A stretch of DNA of 64,000 nucleotides, taken from contig NZ_FUYX01000004.1 of NCBI RefSeq assembly GCF_900168195.1, positions 62,001 to 126,000 on the forward strand, in the 5' to 3' direction. Source of the stretch: Allobosea thiooxidans (GTDB lineage Bacteria > Pseudomonadota > Alphaproteobacteria > Rhizobiales > Beijerinckiaceae). Of this stretch, positions 54,715 to 63,120 are shown piece after piece. Both the position numbers and the translations under genes were made by a program. Position 1 is the first letter of the stretch, and every line of letters begins with the position of its first letter. Below the pieces are notes generated by a model. It saw only the letters and a program-made list of their open reading frames with translations. It was not told the origin of the DNA and ran no database searches.

Positions 54715-55455
54715 ATGCCAATCCTACGATCCATCGAACCTTGCGGGCGCGCCCTGATGGCCCGCCGCCGTGCCGTTGCATGCCAAAGCGCGGGCGAGCG
54801 CATGATGCGCGCCCTCGCTCGCCTGCAGGCTCTCGTCGAAAAGGGCGGCTTCAATCCAGACCAGCCGCGCGTGCCCGCAGGTAGCCCGGAGGGCGGACAA
54901 TGGGCCGGCGGCGAGGGCTCCGGTCAGAGTCGGCAACCCGGGCATCGGCGACAATGGCGGCCCGACGCTCGATCCGAACAAGGACGCGCTCAAAGATAAA
55001 TCATCGAAGATCCAGGCCGCGAAGGCGCTAGCAAAGACGATCGCGCGTCAGGCTCTGCGGCGAGTTGGTCCGATCGGCGCCGTCATCACAGCGATCGAGG
55101 CGGGTCACTGGCTTTATACCGAATGGCCTTTCGATCCGCTCCTATCAGGACGAGCCGAAATCGCTGGCGGAGTTGCAGCAGCATGCGGGCCAACGCCGAC
55201 CGGGGCTATGACCACCACCATATCGTCGAGCAGGGCGCGGGATTGCGTGAAGGCTTTCCGCTCTCCACCGTCGACGGCGTAGACAACGTGGTCAGTATTC
55301 CGCGATACAAACACCATGAGATCACAGGGTGGTACAACAAGCCAAACAAGAGTCTCGGAATGCAGACACCGCGCAATTATCTCCGCGGCGGAGACTGGTC
55401 CGAGCACGCACAATTCCGCCATCAGGTGCTGCGTGATTTCGGAGCGCTCAAATGA
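54715..55455 (+). pseudogene. Frameshifted HHH/HNH-type nuclease toxin gene
   Basis: One ancestral gene now read in successive frames. Frame 1 from the ATG at 54715 gives a helical start and FNPDQPRVPAGSPEGGQWAG; after about 54928 the sense continues in frame 2 (VGNPGIGDNGGPTLDPNKDA to GHWLYTEW); near 55130 it moves to frame 3 (IRSYQDEPKSLAELQQHAG); near 55185 it returns to frame 1 (ANADRGYDHHHIVEQGAGL to RDFGALK). PRVPAGxxxGGQW starts and the HHHIVEQ..NVVSIPRYKHHEITGWY..PRNYLRGG ending resemble toxin-like proteins with an HNH-type nuclease end. Three shifts make it a probable pseudogene unless they are sequencing errors. The DUF2019 gene starts inside its last codons. Confidence 0.7.
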
Positions 55456-55826
55456 AGCGCGGAAAGAAACTCGGATCCCTTTCAAACGCTGAAATCGTAG
55501 CAGAATTCGAGCATCTCTGCATCGAGCAGTACGACGCCATGGAGCGCAATGAGAACAATCGGGCCAATCGATTACTCTGGAAGGTCAACGATCTGGAAAA
55601 TGAACTCAAATCCCGTCTCGGCGATCAGAGACATGTTCTCAAGAAGCTGTTTGGTCATCCAAACATGCAGGTTCGCCTGAGCGCAGCACAAGCCAATCTC
55701 CGGGTCGACTACATCGCAGCTCGACAGGGACTCCAGGCCATCGTCGATTCAAAGTGGTACCCGCAAGCGGCGGAGGCCAGCTTCATCCTGAGGAACATAG
55801 ACTCCGGCTTCTACCGACCCACCTAA
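55452..55826 (+). CDS. DUF2019 family protein, candidate immunity partner
   Basis: A 124-aa helical protein resembling DUF2019. Segments: LSNAEIVAEFEHLCIEQYDA near residues 10-29, NRANRLLWKVNDLENELKSR, then a HEAT-like unit FGHPNMQVRLSAAQANLRV and YPQAAEASFILRNIDSGFYR at the end. It overlaps the stop of the nuclease-toxin remnant by four bases (ATGA) in the same direction, the usual layout for a toxin followed by its immunity protein. Base composition is visibly lower in GC than neighbouring genes, suggesting transfer. The immunity role is inference. Its stop lies three bases from the convergent mutL stop. Confidence 0.75.
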   Translation: MKRGKKLGSLSNAEIVAEFEHLCIEQYDAMERNENNRANRLLWKVNDLENELKSRLGDQRHVLKKLFGHPNMQVRLSAAQANLRVDYIAARQGLQAIVDSKWYPQAAEASFILRNIDSGFYRPT

Positions 55827-55829
55827 GCT

Positions 55830-57635
55830 TCACCGCCGCCCGAACAACCGCTCGATATCGCTGAGCTTCAATTCGACATAGGTCGGGCGGCCATGGTTGC
55901 ACTGGCCGGAATTCGGCGTGATCTCCATCTCGCGCAACAATGCATCCATCTCCTCGGGGCGCATGCGGCGGCCGGCGCGGACCGAGTTGTGGCAGGCCAT
56001 AGTCGCCAGCACATGGTCAAGCCGGCGCTCCAGCGAGCCGGCCGTGCCGTGCTCGGCCAGAGCATCGGCGACATCGCGGACGAGGCGCTGGAGATTGCCG
56101 CCGGCGAGCTGGCTCGGCGCCTCGCGCACCAGCACCGCGCCCGGCCCGAAGGCTTCGAGGAGGAGGCCGAGGCTTTCGAGCTCACTACCGGCCGCGATCA
56201 GCCGATCGGCATCGACCGGATCGAGCTCGACCACCTCCGGCAGCAGCAGCGGCTGGCGGGCGATGCCGTTGCGGGCGCGCTCAGCCTTGAGTCGCTCATA
56301 GACCAGCCGCTCATGGGCCGCGTGCTGGTCGACGATGACGACACCCTCGCGGGTCTGGGCGACGATATAGGTCTCGTGGACCTGTGCCCGAGCGGCACCG
56401 AGCGGCCGGTCGAGCGCCTCCGTGGAAGGTTCGGCGAGATGCGCGCGGGCGTCCGCCGAAGGCGCGGCGAAATCCGAGAAGCCGGGCTGCTGCGTGCTCG
56501 CAGAGACCGGGGCCGGCGCGTTCCAGGAAGGCGCCTGCGGGAAGCTCGGGCGCGGGATCGCGTTGCCGCCGCCGCCCATGCTCAACACGGCGCGGAAGGC
56601 GTCGAGCGTGCGGGCGCCGCCCGTGGTGGTGGCGCGGTGGCCGGCGGCGGCGAGCGCCGCCTTCAGGCCGGAGACGACGAGGCCGCGCACCAGCGCCGGA
56701 TCGCGGAAGCGCACTTCGCTCTTGGCCGGATGGACGTTGACGTCGACCGAGCGCGGATCGCAGCCGATATCGAGGAAGAGCATCGGATGGCGGTCGGAGG
56801 GGAGGACGTCGGCATAGGCGCCGCGCACGGCCGAGAGCAGCAACTTGTCGCGCACCGGCCGGCCGTTGACGGAGAGATGCACGCCGGCCGAGGTGCCGCG
56901 ATGATAGGTCGGCAGCCCGGCGAAACCGTCGATGCGGAAACCCTCGCGCTCGGCGTCGATCTTCAGCGCGTTCTCGGGGAAATCGCGGCCGAGCGCCCGG
57001 CCGAGGCGGCGCAGCAGCCCCTCCTCCCCGATCGGCTCCGCCGGCCAGTCGAAGGCACCGGCATGCTCGCCTTCGAGCGAGAAGCGGATATCCGGATGGG
57101 CGATGGCGAGGCGCCGCAGCGTCTCGGAGACGGCCTGGGCCTCGGCCCGGTCGCTCTTCAGGAATTTGAGCCGCGCCGGGGTGAAGATGAAGAGGTCGCT
57201 GACCTCGATACGCGTGCCGGGCGCGGCGGCGACGGGGCGGACGACGCCCTTCTCTCCGGCCTCGACGACGAGCCCCGAGCCCTGCGGCGCGTCGTGCCGG
57301 CGCGTCGCGATCGAAAGCCTCGCGACCGAGCCGATCGAGGGCAGCGCCTCGCCGCGGAACCCGAGCGTGCCGATGGCGAAGAGGTCGCCATCCGGCAGCT
57401 TCGAGGTGGCGTGGCGCTCGACGGCGAGGGCGAGGTCTTCGGGCGTCATGCCGGCGCCGTCGTCGACGACGCGGATCAGTTCGCGCCCGCCCGCAGCGAT
57501 GGTGACGCCGATGGCGCGGGCACCGGCGTCGATCGCATTCTCGACCAGCTCCTTCACGGCCGCGGCCGGCCGCTCGATCACCTCGCCGGCGGCGATGCGG
57601 TCGACCAGGATGGGATCGAGGCGGCGGACGGTCAT
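55830..57635 (-). CDS. mutL: DNA mismatch repair protein MutL
   Basis: Links MutS mismatch recognition to later repair steps. The 601-aa protein has the GHKL ATPase N-terminus: [20 protein letters not shown] near residues 11-30, VDDGAGM near 57-63, [23 protein letters not shown] is split over 74-96, and [10 protein letters not shown] near 141-150. The variable linker is Pro/Ala-rich (about 345-420). The C-terminal dimerisation domain has [17 protein letters not shown] and ends [19 protein letters not shown]. No DQHAx2Ex4E endonuclease set could be confirmed beyond [12 protein letters not shown], which does match it. mutS is not in the window. Confidence 0.96.
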   Translation of the reverse strand: MTVRRLDPILVDRIAAGEVIERPAAAVKELVENAIDAGARAIGVTIAAGGRELIRVVDDGAGMTPEDLALAVERHATSKLPDGDLFAIGTLGFRGEALPSIGSVARLSIATRRHDAPQGSGLVVEAGEKGVVRPVAAAPGTRIEVSDLFIFTPARLKFLKSDRAEAQAVSETLRRLAIAHPDIRFSLEGEHAGAFDWPAEPIGEEGLLRRLGRALGRDFPENALKIDAEREGFRIDGFAGLPTYHRGTSAGVHLSVNGRPVRDKLLLSAVRGAYADVLPSDRHPMLFLDIGCDPRSVDVNVHPAKSEVRFRDPALVRGLVVSGLKAALAAAGHRATTTGGARTLDAFRAVLSMGGGGNAIPRPSFPQAPSWNAPAPVSASTQQPGFSDFAAPSADARAHLAEPSTEALDRPLGAARAQVHETYIVAQTREGVVIVDQHAAHERLVYERLKAERARNGIARQPLLLPEVVELDPVDADRLIAAGSELESLGLLLEAFGPGAVLVREAPSQLAGGNLQRLVRDVADALAEHGTAGSLERRLDHVLATMACHNSVRAGRRMRPEEMDALLREMEITPNSGQCNHGRPTYVELKLSDIERLFGRR

Positions 57636-57667
57636 GGCGCTCTGGTGGTCATAGGACGATAAAGCTC

Positions 57668-57770
57668 GTCATTCTCGGGCGGAGCGAAGCGCAGACCCGA
57701 GAATCTCTTGCCGAAAGAGACTCCCGAGCCTTCGTGTCATGAGATGCTCGGGTCAAGCCCGAGCATGACG
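57668..57770. repeat. Family A palindromic cluster between mutL and pgi
   Basis: The cluster is bounded by CGTCAT (57668-57673) and ATGACG (57765-57770). Hairpin one: ATTCTCGGG (57671-57679) with CCCGAGAAT (57696-57704). Hairpin two: ATGCTCGGG (57744-57752) with CCCGAGCAT (57758-57766). It lies in the 158-base gap between pgi (upstream) and mutL. Confidence 0.85.
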
Positions 57771-57793
57771 CGCCTCTACCGGAAAACCGCGGC

Positions 57794-59119
57794 TCAAGCC
57801 CGCCCTTCGGCAAGATAGCTCTTGGCGAGGAGCTTCGCCTCCTCCACGGCCGGCTGGTCGAAGGGATCCACGCCCATGGCGTAGCCAGTCAGGATCGTCT
57901 CCAGCATGAAATGCATCAGCATCTCGCCATGGCTGGTCTCGTCGATATGCTCGACATGGAAGCGACGGACCGCGCAGCCGTTTCTGGCGAAGGTGTCGAT
58001 CATGGCGATACCCTGCGCCGCGACCATGTCGCCGATGGTCTTGCCGGCGAAATCGGCCTGACCGATCTTTTCCGCGAGACCGGCGTCGATCTGCGGGCCC
58101 TTGCCCTTCACACCGGTCGTCACGACGGTGAAGAACTTGTCCTTCGGCCCCGCGAGATAGAGCTGCTGCTGCGAGTGCTGGTCGACGGGGCCGAGCGCGC
58201 CGACAGGCTGCGTGCCCTGGCCGTCCTTGCCGAGGCTCTCGGCCCAGAGCTGCATCCACCAACGGGTGAGCAGAGCGAGCTTGTCGGCATAGGGCATCAG
58301 CACGGCGATGTTCTTGCCCGATCGCATGGCGGCGAGATGCAGCGCGGCGCCGACCGCCGACGGCGTCTCACGGACGCCCTTGCCGGCAAAGAGCGGCGCC
58401 ACCGCCCGGCCGGCGCCGAGCCTGAGCGCCTCGATGTCGAGGCCGAGGACGGCGGCCGGCAGCAGGCCGCAATTGGTCAGCACCGAATAGCGGCCGCCGA
58501 CATCGGTGTGATGCTCGAGGAAGGGCGTGCCGAAGGGCTCGAGCAGCGCGCGCAGCGCATGCAGCTTGCCGGGTTTCGCCGGCTCGGAAAGGCCCTGGAA
58601 ATGCGCGCCGATCTGCTGATCGGTCAGATGCGCGCCGCGCAGCGCCTCGATCGCCGCGATCGATTGCAGCAGCGTCTCGCCGGTGCCGCCCGATTTCGAG
58701 ATCGCGACGAATTTCGTCGTCTTGAGCGGCAGCCTGGCGAGCAGCGCCGCATAGGTGGCCGGATCGAGATTGTCGATGAAGTGGACGCGCGGCCCCGAGG
58801 CGAACTGGGACAGGCCGGCGATGCCGTAGCCGGTGAGCTGCGCCAGCGTCTGGCCGCCAAGGCTGGAGCCGCCGGTGCCGAGCACCAGCACATCGGTGGC
58901 GCCGCCGGATTTGAGCCGCTCGGCCGCCGCCTTCACGGGCGCCAGATCGGCGGTGTCGCTCGGCAGTTTCAGCAGCGGCAGGGAGCCGTCCCTGGCCTGG
59001 CCCTGCAGCTTCGCCAGCGCGGGACCGAGATCGGCGAGCGCCTTCTCGAAGGCCGCGTCGGGGATGCCCCCTTTTCCGACCTTGGATTCGAGCGCGAGAT
59101 CGAAGCTTTGCTGGAGCAT
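57794..59119 (-). CDS. pgi: Glucose-6-phosphate isomerase
   Basis: Interconverts glucose-6-phosphate and fructose-6-phosphate. At 441 aa it is of the shorter type, about 100 residues less than the E. coli enzyme. Sugar-phosphate site residues lie in VLGTGGSSLGGQ near 80-91 and AISKSGGTGETL near 139-150; GGRYSVLTNCGLLPA near 209-223 and GPVDQHSQQQLYLAGPKDK near 307-325 fit PGI signatures, and HGEMLMHFMLE holds the C-terminal conserved region. Ribosome site GGAG lies just before the ATG. Confidence 0.92.
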   Translation of the reverse strand: MLQQSFDLALESKVGKGGIPDAAFEKALADLGPALAKLQGQARDGSLPLLKLPSDTADLAPVKAAAERLKSGGATDVLVLGTGGSSLGGQTLAQLTGYGIAGLSQFASGPRVHFIDNLDPATYAALLARLPLKTTKFVAISKSGGTGETLLQSIAAIEALRGAHLTDQQIGAHFQGLSEPAKPGKLHALRALLEPFGTPFLEHHTDVGGRYSVLTNCGLLPAAVLGLDIEALRLGAGRAVAPLFAGKGVRETPSAVGAALHLAAMRSGKNIAVLMPYADKLALLTRWWMQLWAESLGKDGQGTQPVGALGPVDQHSQQQLYLAGPKDKFFTVVTTGVKGKGPQIDAGLAEKIGQADFAGKTIGDMVAAQGIAMIDTFARNGCAVRRFHVEHIDETSHGEMLMHFMLETILTGYAMGVDPFDQPAVEEAKLLAKSYLAEGRA

Positions 59120-59155
59120 GAACCCTATCCGTAGCGACAGAAGAAGAAGGCTATT

Positions 59156-60451
59156 TCAGACCAGCCCGGCCGGCTTGCCAACCGCCTGGACGAGCAGGTC
59201 CGGGTTGCCGAAGAGGCGCTCCGCCGCACTCTTGACATCGGCCAGCGTCACGGCCGCGAAGAGCTCGTTGCGGCGGGCGAGATAGTCGGGCGTGTAGCCG
59301 CGCAAGGCGAGGTGCAGCAATTCGCCGGCGATCTTCGGCGAGGTGTCGAAGCGCAGCGGATAGGAGCCGACGATATAGCGCTTGGCCTCCTCGACCTCGT
59401 GCTCGGTGGGTCCCTCGGCGGCGAGCTTCGCCATCTCCTCGCGGATCACCTGCATCGCGAGCGCGGCGCGGTCGTTGCGGGTCGCGGTGCCGCCGACCAG
59501 CATGGCGCTCTCGCGCAGCGGCATCAGGCTGGACGAGACGCCATAGGCGAGGCCGCGCTTCTCGCGCACCTCCATGAACAGCCGCGAGGTGAAGGCCGAG
59601 CCGCCGAGGATGTGGTTGAGCACGCTCGCCGGGATGAAGCCGGGATCGTGCCACATCAGGCCGGGGCCGACGAAGCGCAGCACGGTCTGCGGCACGTCGA
59701 GATCGATGACATGGGTCTGGCCGAGCCCCTGGATCGGCAGCGGCTGCACGGGGCGCGGACGCTCCTGCCCCTTCGGCAGCCCGCCGAAGACCAGATCGAG
59801 GCGCCCGGCGAGCTCGGCCGCGGTGATGTCGCCGACCACGACGACCTTCAGCCCGGCGCGGTCGAGCAGCGTCGGCGTCAGCGCCTTCAGCGCCGAGGCC
59901 TCGAGCTTCGAAACGCTGTCGACGTCGCCCTTCTCGGGCCGGCCATAGGGGTGTCCGGGGAAGGCCGCGGCATAAAGCGCGTTGCGGCACATCACCTCGG
60001 GGTTCTTCGCCTGGCGCTGCAGGCCGGCGATGATCTGGGCGCGGACGCGGGCGACGGCGTCTTCATCGAAACGCGGCCGGTTGAGCGCCAGGGCCAGCAG
60101 CTCGAAGGCCGTGTCGCGATGGCTCGACAGGGTCTGCAGCTGGCCGTGGAAATCGTCGCGGCGGGCATCGAAGCCGAGGCTGATGGCGTGATCGGCCATG
60201 CGCCCCTGGAAAGCCTCGGCGTCGAGATCGCCGGCGCCCTCGTCGAGCAGGCCCGAGACCAGATAGGCGCTGCCGGCGCCGTTCTCGGGATCGCGGCTGG
60301 TGCCGCCGTCGAAGGCGAAATCGACGGCGATCAGCGGCAGGCTGTGCTCCTCGACCAGCCAGGCCTCGACGCCGCCCGGGGAGCGGACGGTCTGGACGTT
60401 GATGGCGGGGCCCGCCGTGTTGAGCTTGGGTGTCGGAATCGGCGCGTTCAT
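59156..60451 (-). CDS. M16 peptidase homologue lacking the zinc motif
   Basis: M16-family protein of 431 aa, the probable non-catalytic partner of the following gene's product. The position of HxxEH holds GSAYLVSGLLDEGAGD, so neither zinc His nor the catalytic Glu is there. The second half carries the substrate-binding type sequence REKRGLAYGVSSSLMP and YIVGSYPLRFDTS, as in subunits providing the Arg/Tyr pair. It is 53 bases after the catalytic M16 gene in the same direction, so a heterodimer like bacterial and mitochondrial processing peptidases is likely. Confidence 0.92.
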   Translation of the reverse strand: MNAPIPTPKLNTAGPAINVQTVRSPGGVEAWLVEEHSLPLIAVDFAFDGGTSRDPENGAGSAYLVSGLLDEGAGDLDAEAFQGRMADHAISLGFDARRDDFHGQLQTLSSHRDTAFELLALALNRPRFDEDAVARVRAQIIAGLQRQAKNPEVMCRNALYAAAFPGHPYGRPEKGDVDSVSKLEASALKALTPTLLDRAGLKVVVVGDITAAELAGRLDLVFGGLPKGQERPRPVQPLPIQGLGQTHVIDLDVPQTVLRFVGPGLMWHDPGFIPASVLNHILGGSAFTSRLFMEVREKRGLAYGVSSSLMPLRESAMLVGGTATRNDRAALAMQVIREEMAKLAAEGPTEHEVEEAKRYIVGSYPLRFDTSPKIAGELLHLALRGYTPDYLARRNELFAAVTLADVKSAAERLFGNPDLLVQAVGKPAGLV

Positions 60452-60504
60452 GTCGCTTCCTGTCGGCGGGGCATGACACCCGCCCGTTCGGTGAGACGGC
60501 AGGG

Positions 60505-61794
60505 TCAGGCGGGCAGCAGCAAGCCGGTGACGCTGCGATCAGGCTTCAGATAGCGGCGCGCCGCCTCGACCACCGCATCGCGGCCGACCGCCTCGATGCG
60601 CTGCGGCCAGGCCAGCACGTCCTCGACGGTCTCGCCGACCGCGAGCGCCGAGCCGAAGATGCGCGCGAGCGAGGACTGGCTGTCGCGGGCGAAGATCGTC
60701 TCCGCCACCAGCCGGGTACGGGCCCGCGCCAGTTCGATCTCTGTGGGTCCCTCGGCGAGGAAAGTGGCGAGAGCCGCATCGAGCCCGGCCTCCATCGCCG
60801 CCATCTCGACGCCCGGGCGCGGGCTGGCCGAAAGCTGGAAGGCGGCGCGGTCGACCATCGAGCCCATGAAATAGGCGTTGGCGCCGGCGGCCAGCTCGTC
60901 CTCGACGCAGAGCCTGCGGTAGAGCCGCGAAGTCGTGCCGCCACCGAGGATCTCCGCCACCAGCTCGAGGGCGAAGACCTCTTCGCGCTCGCCGGCGGTG
61001 TAGGTCGGGGTCAGCCAGCCGCGGCGCAGCGAAGGCTGCTGGACGCGCGGGTCGTTTAGCTGCACGCGGCGCGACGCGCGGGGCTCGGGCTCGATCGGGC
61101 GGCTGCGGACGGGCGCCGCGCCGCGGGCCGCGATCTTGCCGTAGCTCTCCTCCGCGAGGGCGCGCACTTCGGCGGCATTGGTGTCGCCTGCGACGACGAG
61201 GATAGCGTTCTCCGGCGTGTAGAAGCGCTGGTAATAGGCGAAGGCGTCATCCCGGCTCAGGCGCTCGATCTCGTGTTCCCAGCCGATGATCGGGGTGCCG
61301 TAGGGATGGTGGAAGAACAGCGAGGCGGAGAATTCCTCGCCCAGCTGGGCGGCGGGGTCGGCATCGACGCGCATGCGCCGCTCCTCCAGCACCACGTCGC
61401 GCTCGGGGGCGACCACGCTCTCGTCGAAGGAGAGGCCGGTCATCCGGTCGGCCTCGTAGTCCATCATCGCGCGCAGATGCTCCTTCGGCACGCGCTGGAA
61501 ATAGGCGGTGTAGTCGAAGGAGGTGAAGGCGTTCTCCTGGCCGCCGAAGCCGGCCACGATCTTGGAGAATTCGCCCGCCGGCCAGCGCTCGGTGCCCTTG
61601 AACATCAGATGCTCGAGGAAATGCGCGATGCCCGACTTGCCGGCCGGATCGTCGGCCGAGCCGTTCCGATACCAGACCATGTGCGTGACGACCGGCGCCC
61701 TGGGGTCCCTGACGACGACGACGTCGAGGCCGTTGGCGAGCCGGAAGGTTTCGACGGGCTCCGCCAGACCCTGCTGGCGCGCATGGATGTTCAC
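60505..61794 (-). CDS. M16 family zinc peptidase, catalytic subunit
   Basis: Zinc peptidase of 429 aa from GTG at 61794, which has GGAGG nine bases upstream; the longer open frame to 61884 adds unconserved residues. The zinc motif HFLEHLMFKGT gives His58, Glu61 and His62, with the third-ligand Glu in VVLEERRMRVD. YRRLCVEDELAAGANAYFM is in the second half. It is paired with the inactive M16 subunit downstream. No signal peptide is apparent. Substrate unknown. Confidence 0.93.
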   Translation of the reverse strand: MNIHARQQGLAEPVETFRLANGLDVVVVRDPRAPVVTHMVWYRNGSADDPAGKSGIAHFLEHLMFKGTERWPAGEFSKIVAGFGGQENAFTSFDYTAYFQRVPKEHLRAMMDYEADRMTGLSFDESVVAPERDVVLEERRMRVDADPAAQLGEEFSASLFFHHPYGTPIIGWEHEIERLSRDDAFAYYQRFYTPENAILVVAGDTNAAEVRALAEESYGKIAARGAAPVRSRPIEPEPRASRRVQLNDPRVQQPSLRRGWLTPTYTAGEREEVFALELVAEILGGGTTSRLYRRLCVEDELAAGANAYFMGSMVDRAAFQLSASPRPGVEMAAMEAGLDAALATFLAEGPTEIELARARTRLVAETIFARDSQSSLARIFGSALAVGETVEDVLAWPQRIEAVGRDAVVEAARRYLKPDRSVTGLLLPA

Positions 61795-61915
61795 CGGACA
61801 CCGCCTCCGTGAGCGACGAAAAAGGGGCGAGCGCGACGCGCCCGCCCCGGATAACAACTTGGTCAGGCCCGGTCGGTTCGGCAAGGGCCGCGAGGCCCGG
61901 CCGAGCCGGCGGCGG

Positions 61916-62563
61916 TCAGCGCTGCATCACCGGGCCCTGCCCGGTCACGAATTCGCGCTGGCCGAGAGCCTGCTTGTCCTCCACCGGTCCGCTGGCGCCC
62001 GGACCGACCGACGCCGTCGCGGCGGGACGGCGATAGCCGACCGGCGGCTCGGTCAGCATGCGGCGCGGCGGCTCGCTGCCATAGGCGAGCGCCTCGGCGT
62101 CGACCTGGTTCTGCCGCGCGGCGAGCTCGCGGCCGAGGCGGATCGGCTGGATCTGGTTGTTGTAGTTGGTCTGTTCCTCGGTGCCGTTGTGCCCGCTCGC
62201 GGCGGCGCGCGTGGTCCGGCCGCGGCGGACTTCCTGGGCCGACATCATCGGATTGTTGCGCACGCCGAGCGCCGGCACGTAAGGCGCCGGGTTGGCCTCG
62301 TCCTTGCGACGCTGGACGTCGGGATCGTTGGGCCAGGCGGCGTTGCGGGCACTGGCGGGCTCCTGCGGCGGCGGCAGCGTCGAGTTCGGCGGAACCACCA
62401 GAGGCGCGCGGGCGCGATAGTCGATGTCGGCCCCGTCGCCCTTGCCGAACACGCCCTGCATCAGGTTGTAGAACAGCATGCCGTCCTGAGCCGAGGCGGG
62501 CTGCGCAGCGAGCACGAGACCGCCGGCGAGCAGCAGATGCGTCACGCGAATGCGTCGCGCCAT
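61916..62563 (-). CDS. Exported protein of unknown function
   Basis: A 215-aa exported protein. From the ATG at 62563 (GGGAG seven bases upstream) the signal peptide ends QPASAQ. The mature part is mostly predicted disordered: Pro-rich PPNSTLPPPQEPASA near residues 59-73, PNDPDVQRRKDEANPAPY, and a Pro/Gly-rich tail RRPAATASVGPGASGPVED. It sits between lspA and the M16 pair on the same strand, and shares that neighbourhood in related genomes as far as I recall. Function unknown. Confidence 0.78.
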   Translation of the reverse strand: MARRIRVTHLLLAGGLVLAAQPASAQDGMLFYNLMQGVFGKGDGADIDYRARAPLVVPPNSTLPPPQEPASARNAAWPNDPDVQRRKDEANPAPYVPALGVRNNPMMSAQEVRRGRTTRAAASGHNGTEEQTNYNNQIQPIRLGRELAARQNQVDAEALAYGSEPPRRMLTEPPVGYRRPAATASVGPGASGPVEDKQALGQREFVTGQGPVMQR

Positions 62564-62634
62564 ATCAAATCTCCCTTTGGACGATCTTACGACCGCCTCA
62601 AACATAGCCGAGCGGCGAAAGGATGGCAGAACCG

Positions 62635-63120
62635 TCATTCGGCTGTCTTTTCCCCAGCCGGCCGGAAGGACTCATACAGGAGCCCGACCACGCCGACAAC
62701 GATCGCGACATCGGCGATGTTGAAGATGTACCAGCTGAAGTTGCCCCAGTGGAAATGCACGAAATCGACGACGGCGCCGTAGAAGGCCCGGTCGAGCCCG
62801 TTGCCGAGCGCGCCGCCGATGATCAGCGCAAGGCTCAGCACCGTCAACCTGTCGTGGCTGCGCCACATCCAGCGCCAGAGCCAGATCGCCGCCACGAAGG
62901 AGATGATCACCAGGAACCAGCGGCCGAGATCGGTGCCCTGCTGGAACAGCCCGTAGGAGATGCCCCGGTTCCAGGCGAGCACGATCGTCAGGAAGGGGGC
63001 GAGATCGAAGGGGCCGTTCTCGGCGAGACCGACGCCATAGAGCAGCCAGCACTTCAGGGCCTGATCGGCCAGGAAGACGATCAGGACCGTGGCGAGGCCG
63101 AGGCGTCGGGCCGGGTTCAT
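62635..63120 (-). CDS. lspA: Lipoprotein signal peptidase II
   Basis: Aspartic peptidase that cleaves prolipoprotein signal peptides in the inner membrane. From the ATG at 63120 it has 161 aa and four helices. NRGISYGLFQQ near residues 51-61, GGALGNGLDR near 102-111, catalytic Asp119 in AVVDFVHFHW and catalytic Asp137 in FNIADVAI are all present. The ATG overlaps the ileS stop as ATGA, the common ileS-lspA arrangement. Confidence 0.97.
   Translation of the reverse strand: MNPARRLGLATVLIVFLADQALKCWLLYGVGLAENGPFDLAPFLTIVLAWNRGISYGLFQQGTDLGRWFLVIISFVAAIWLWRWMWRSHDRLTVLSLALIIGGALGNGLDRAFYGAVVDFVHFHWGNFSWYIFNIADVAIVVGVVGLLYESFRPAGEKTAE

Noticed and set aside
51999..54854. A 951-codon open frame on the minus strand across rluB and rsmD.
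   Set aside because: It is a shadow frame of very GC-rich DNA. The plus strand encodes clear RluB and RsmD motifs, while the reverse reading has none.
55830..57635. The rarely spaced toxin island was considered as part of a larger mobile element reaching into mutL.
   Set aside because: mutL and rsmD on either side are intact core genes with normal composition, and no integrase, tRNA site or target duplication was seen.
57794..59119. Pgi shortened by a frameshift or deletion.
   Set aside because: The protein has proper ends and all motifs; short isomerases of about 440-450 aa are known, for example in Bacillus.
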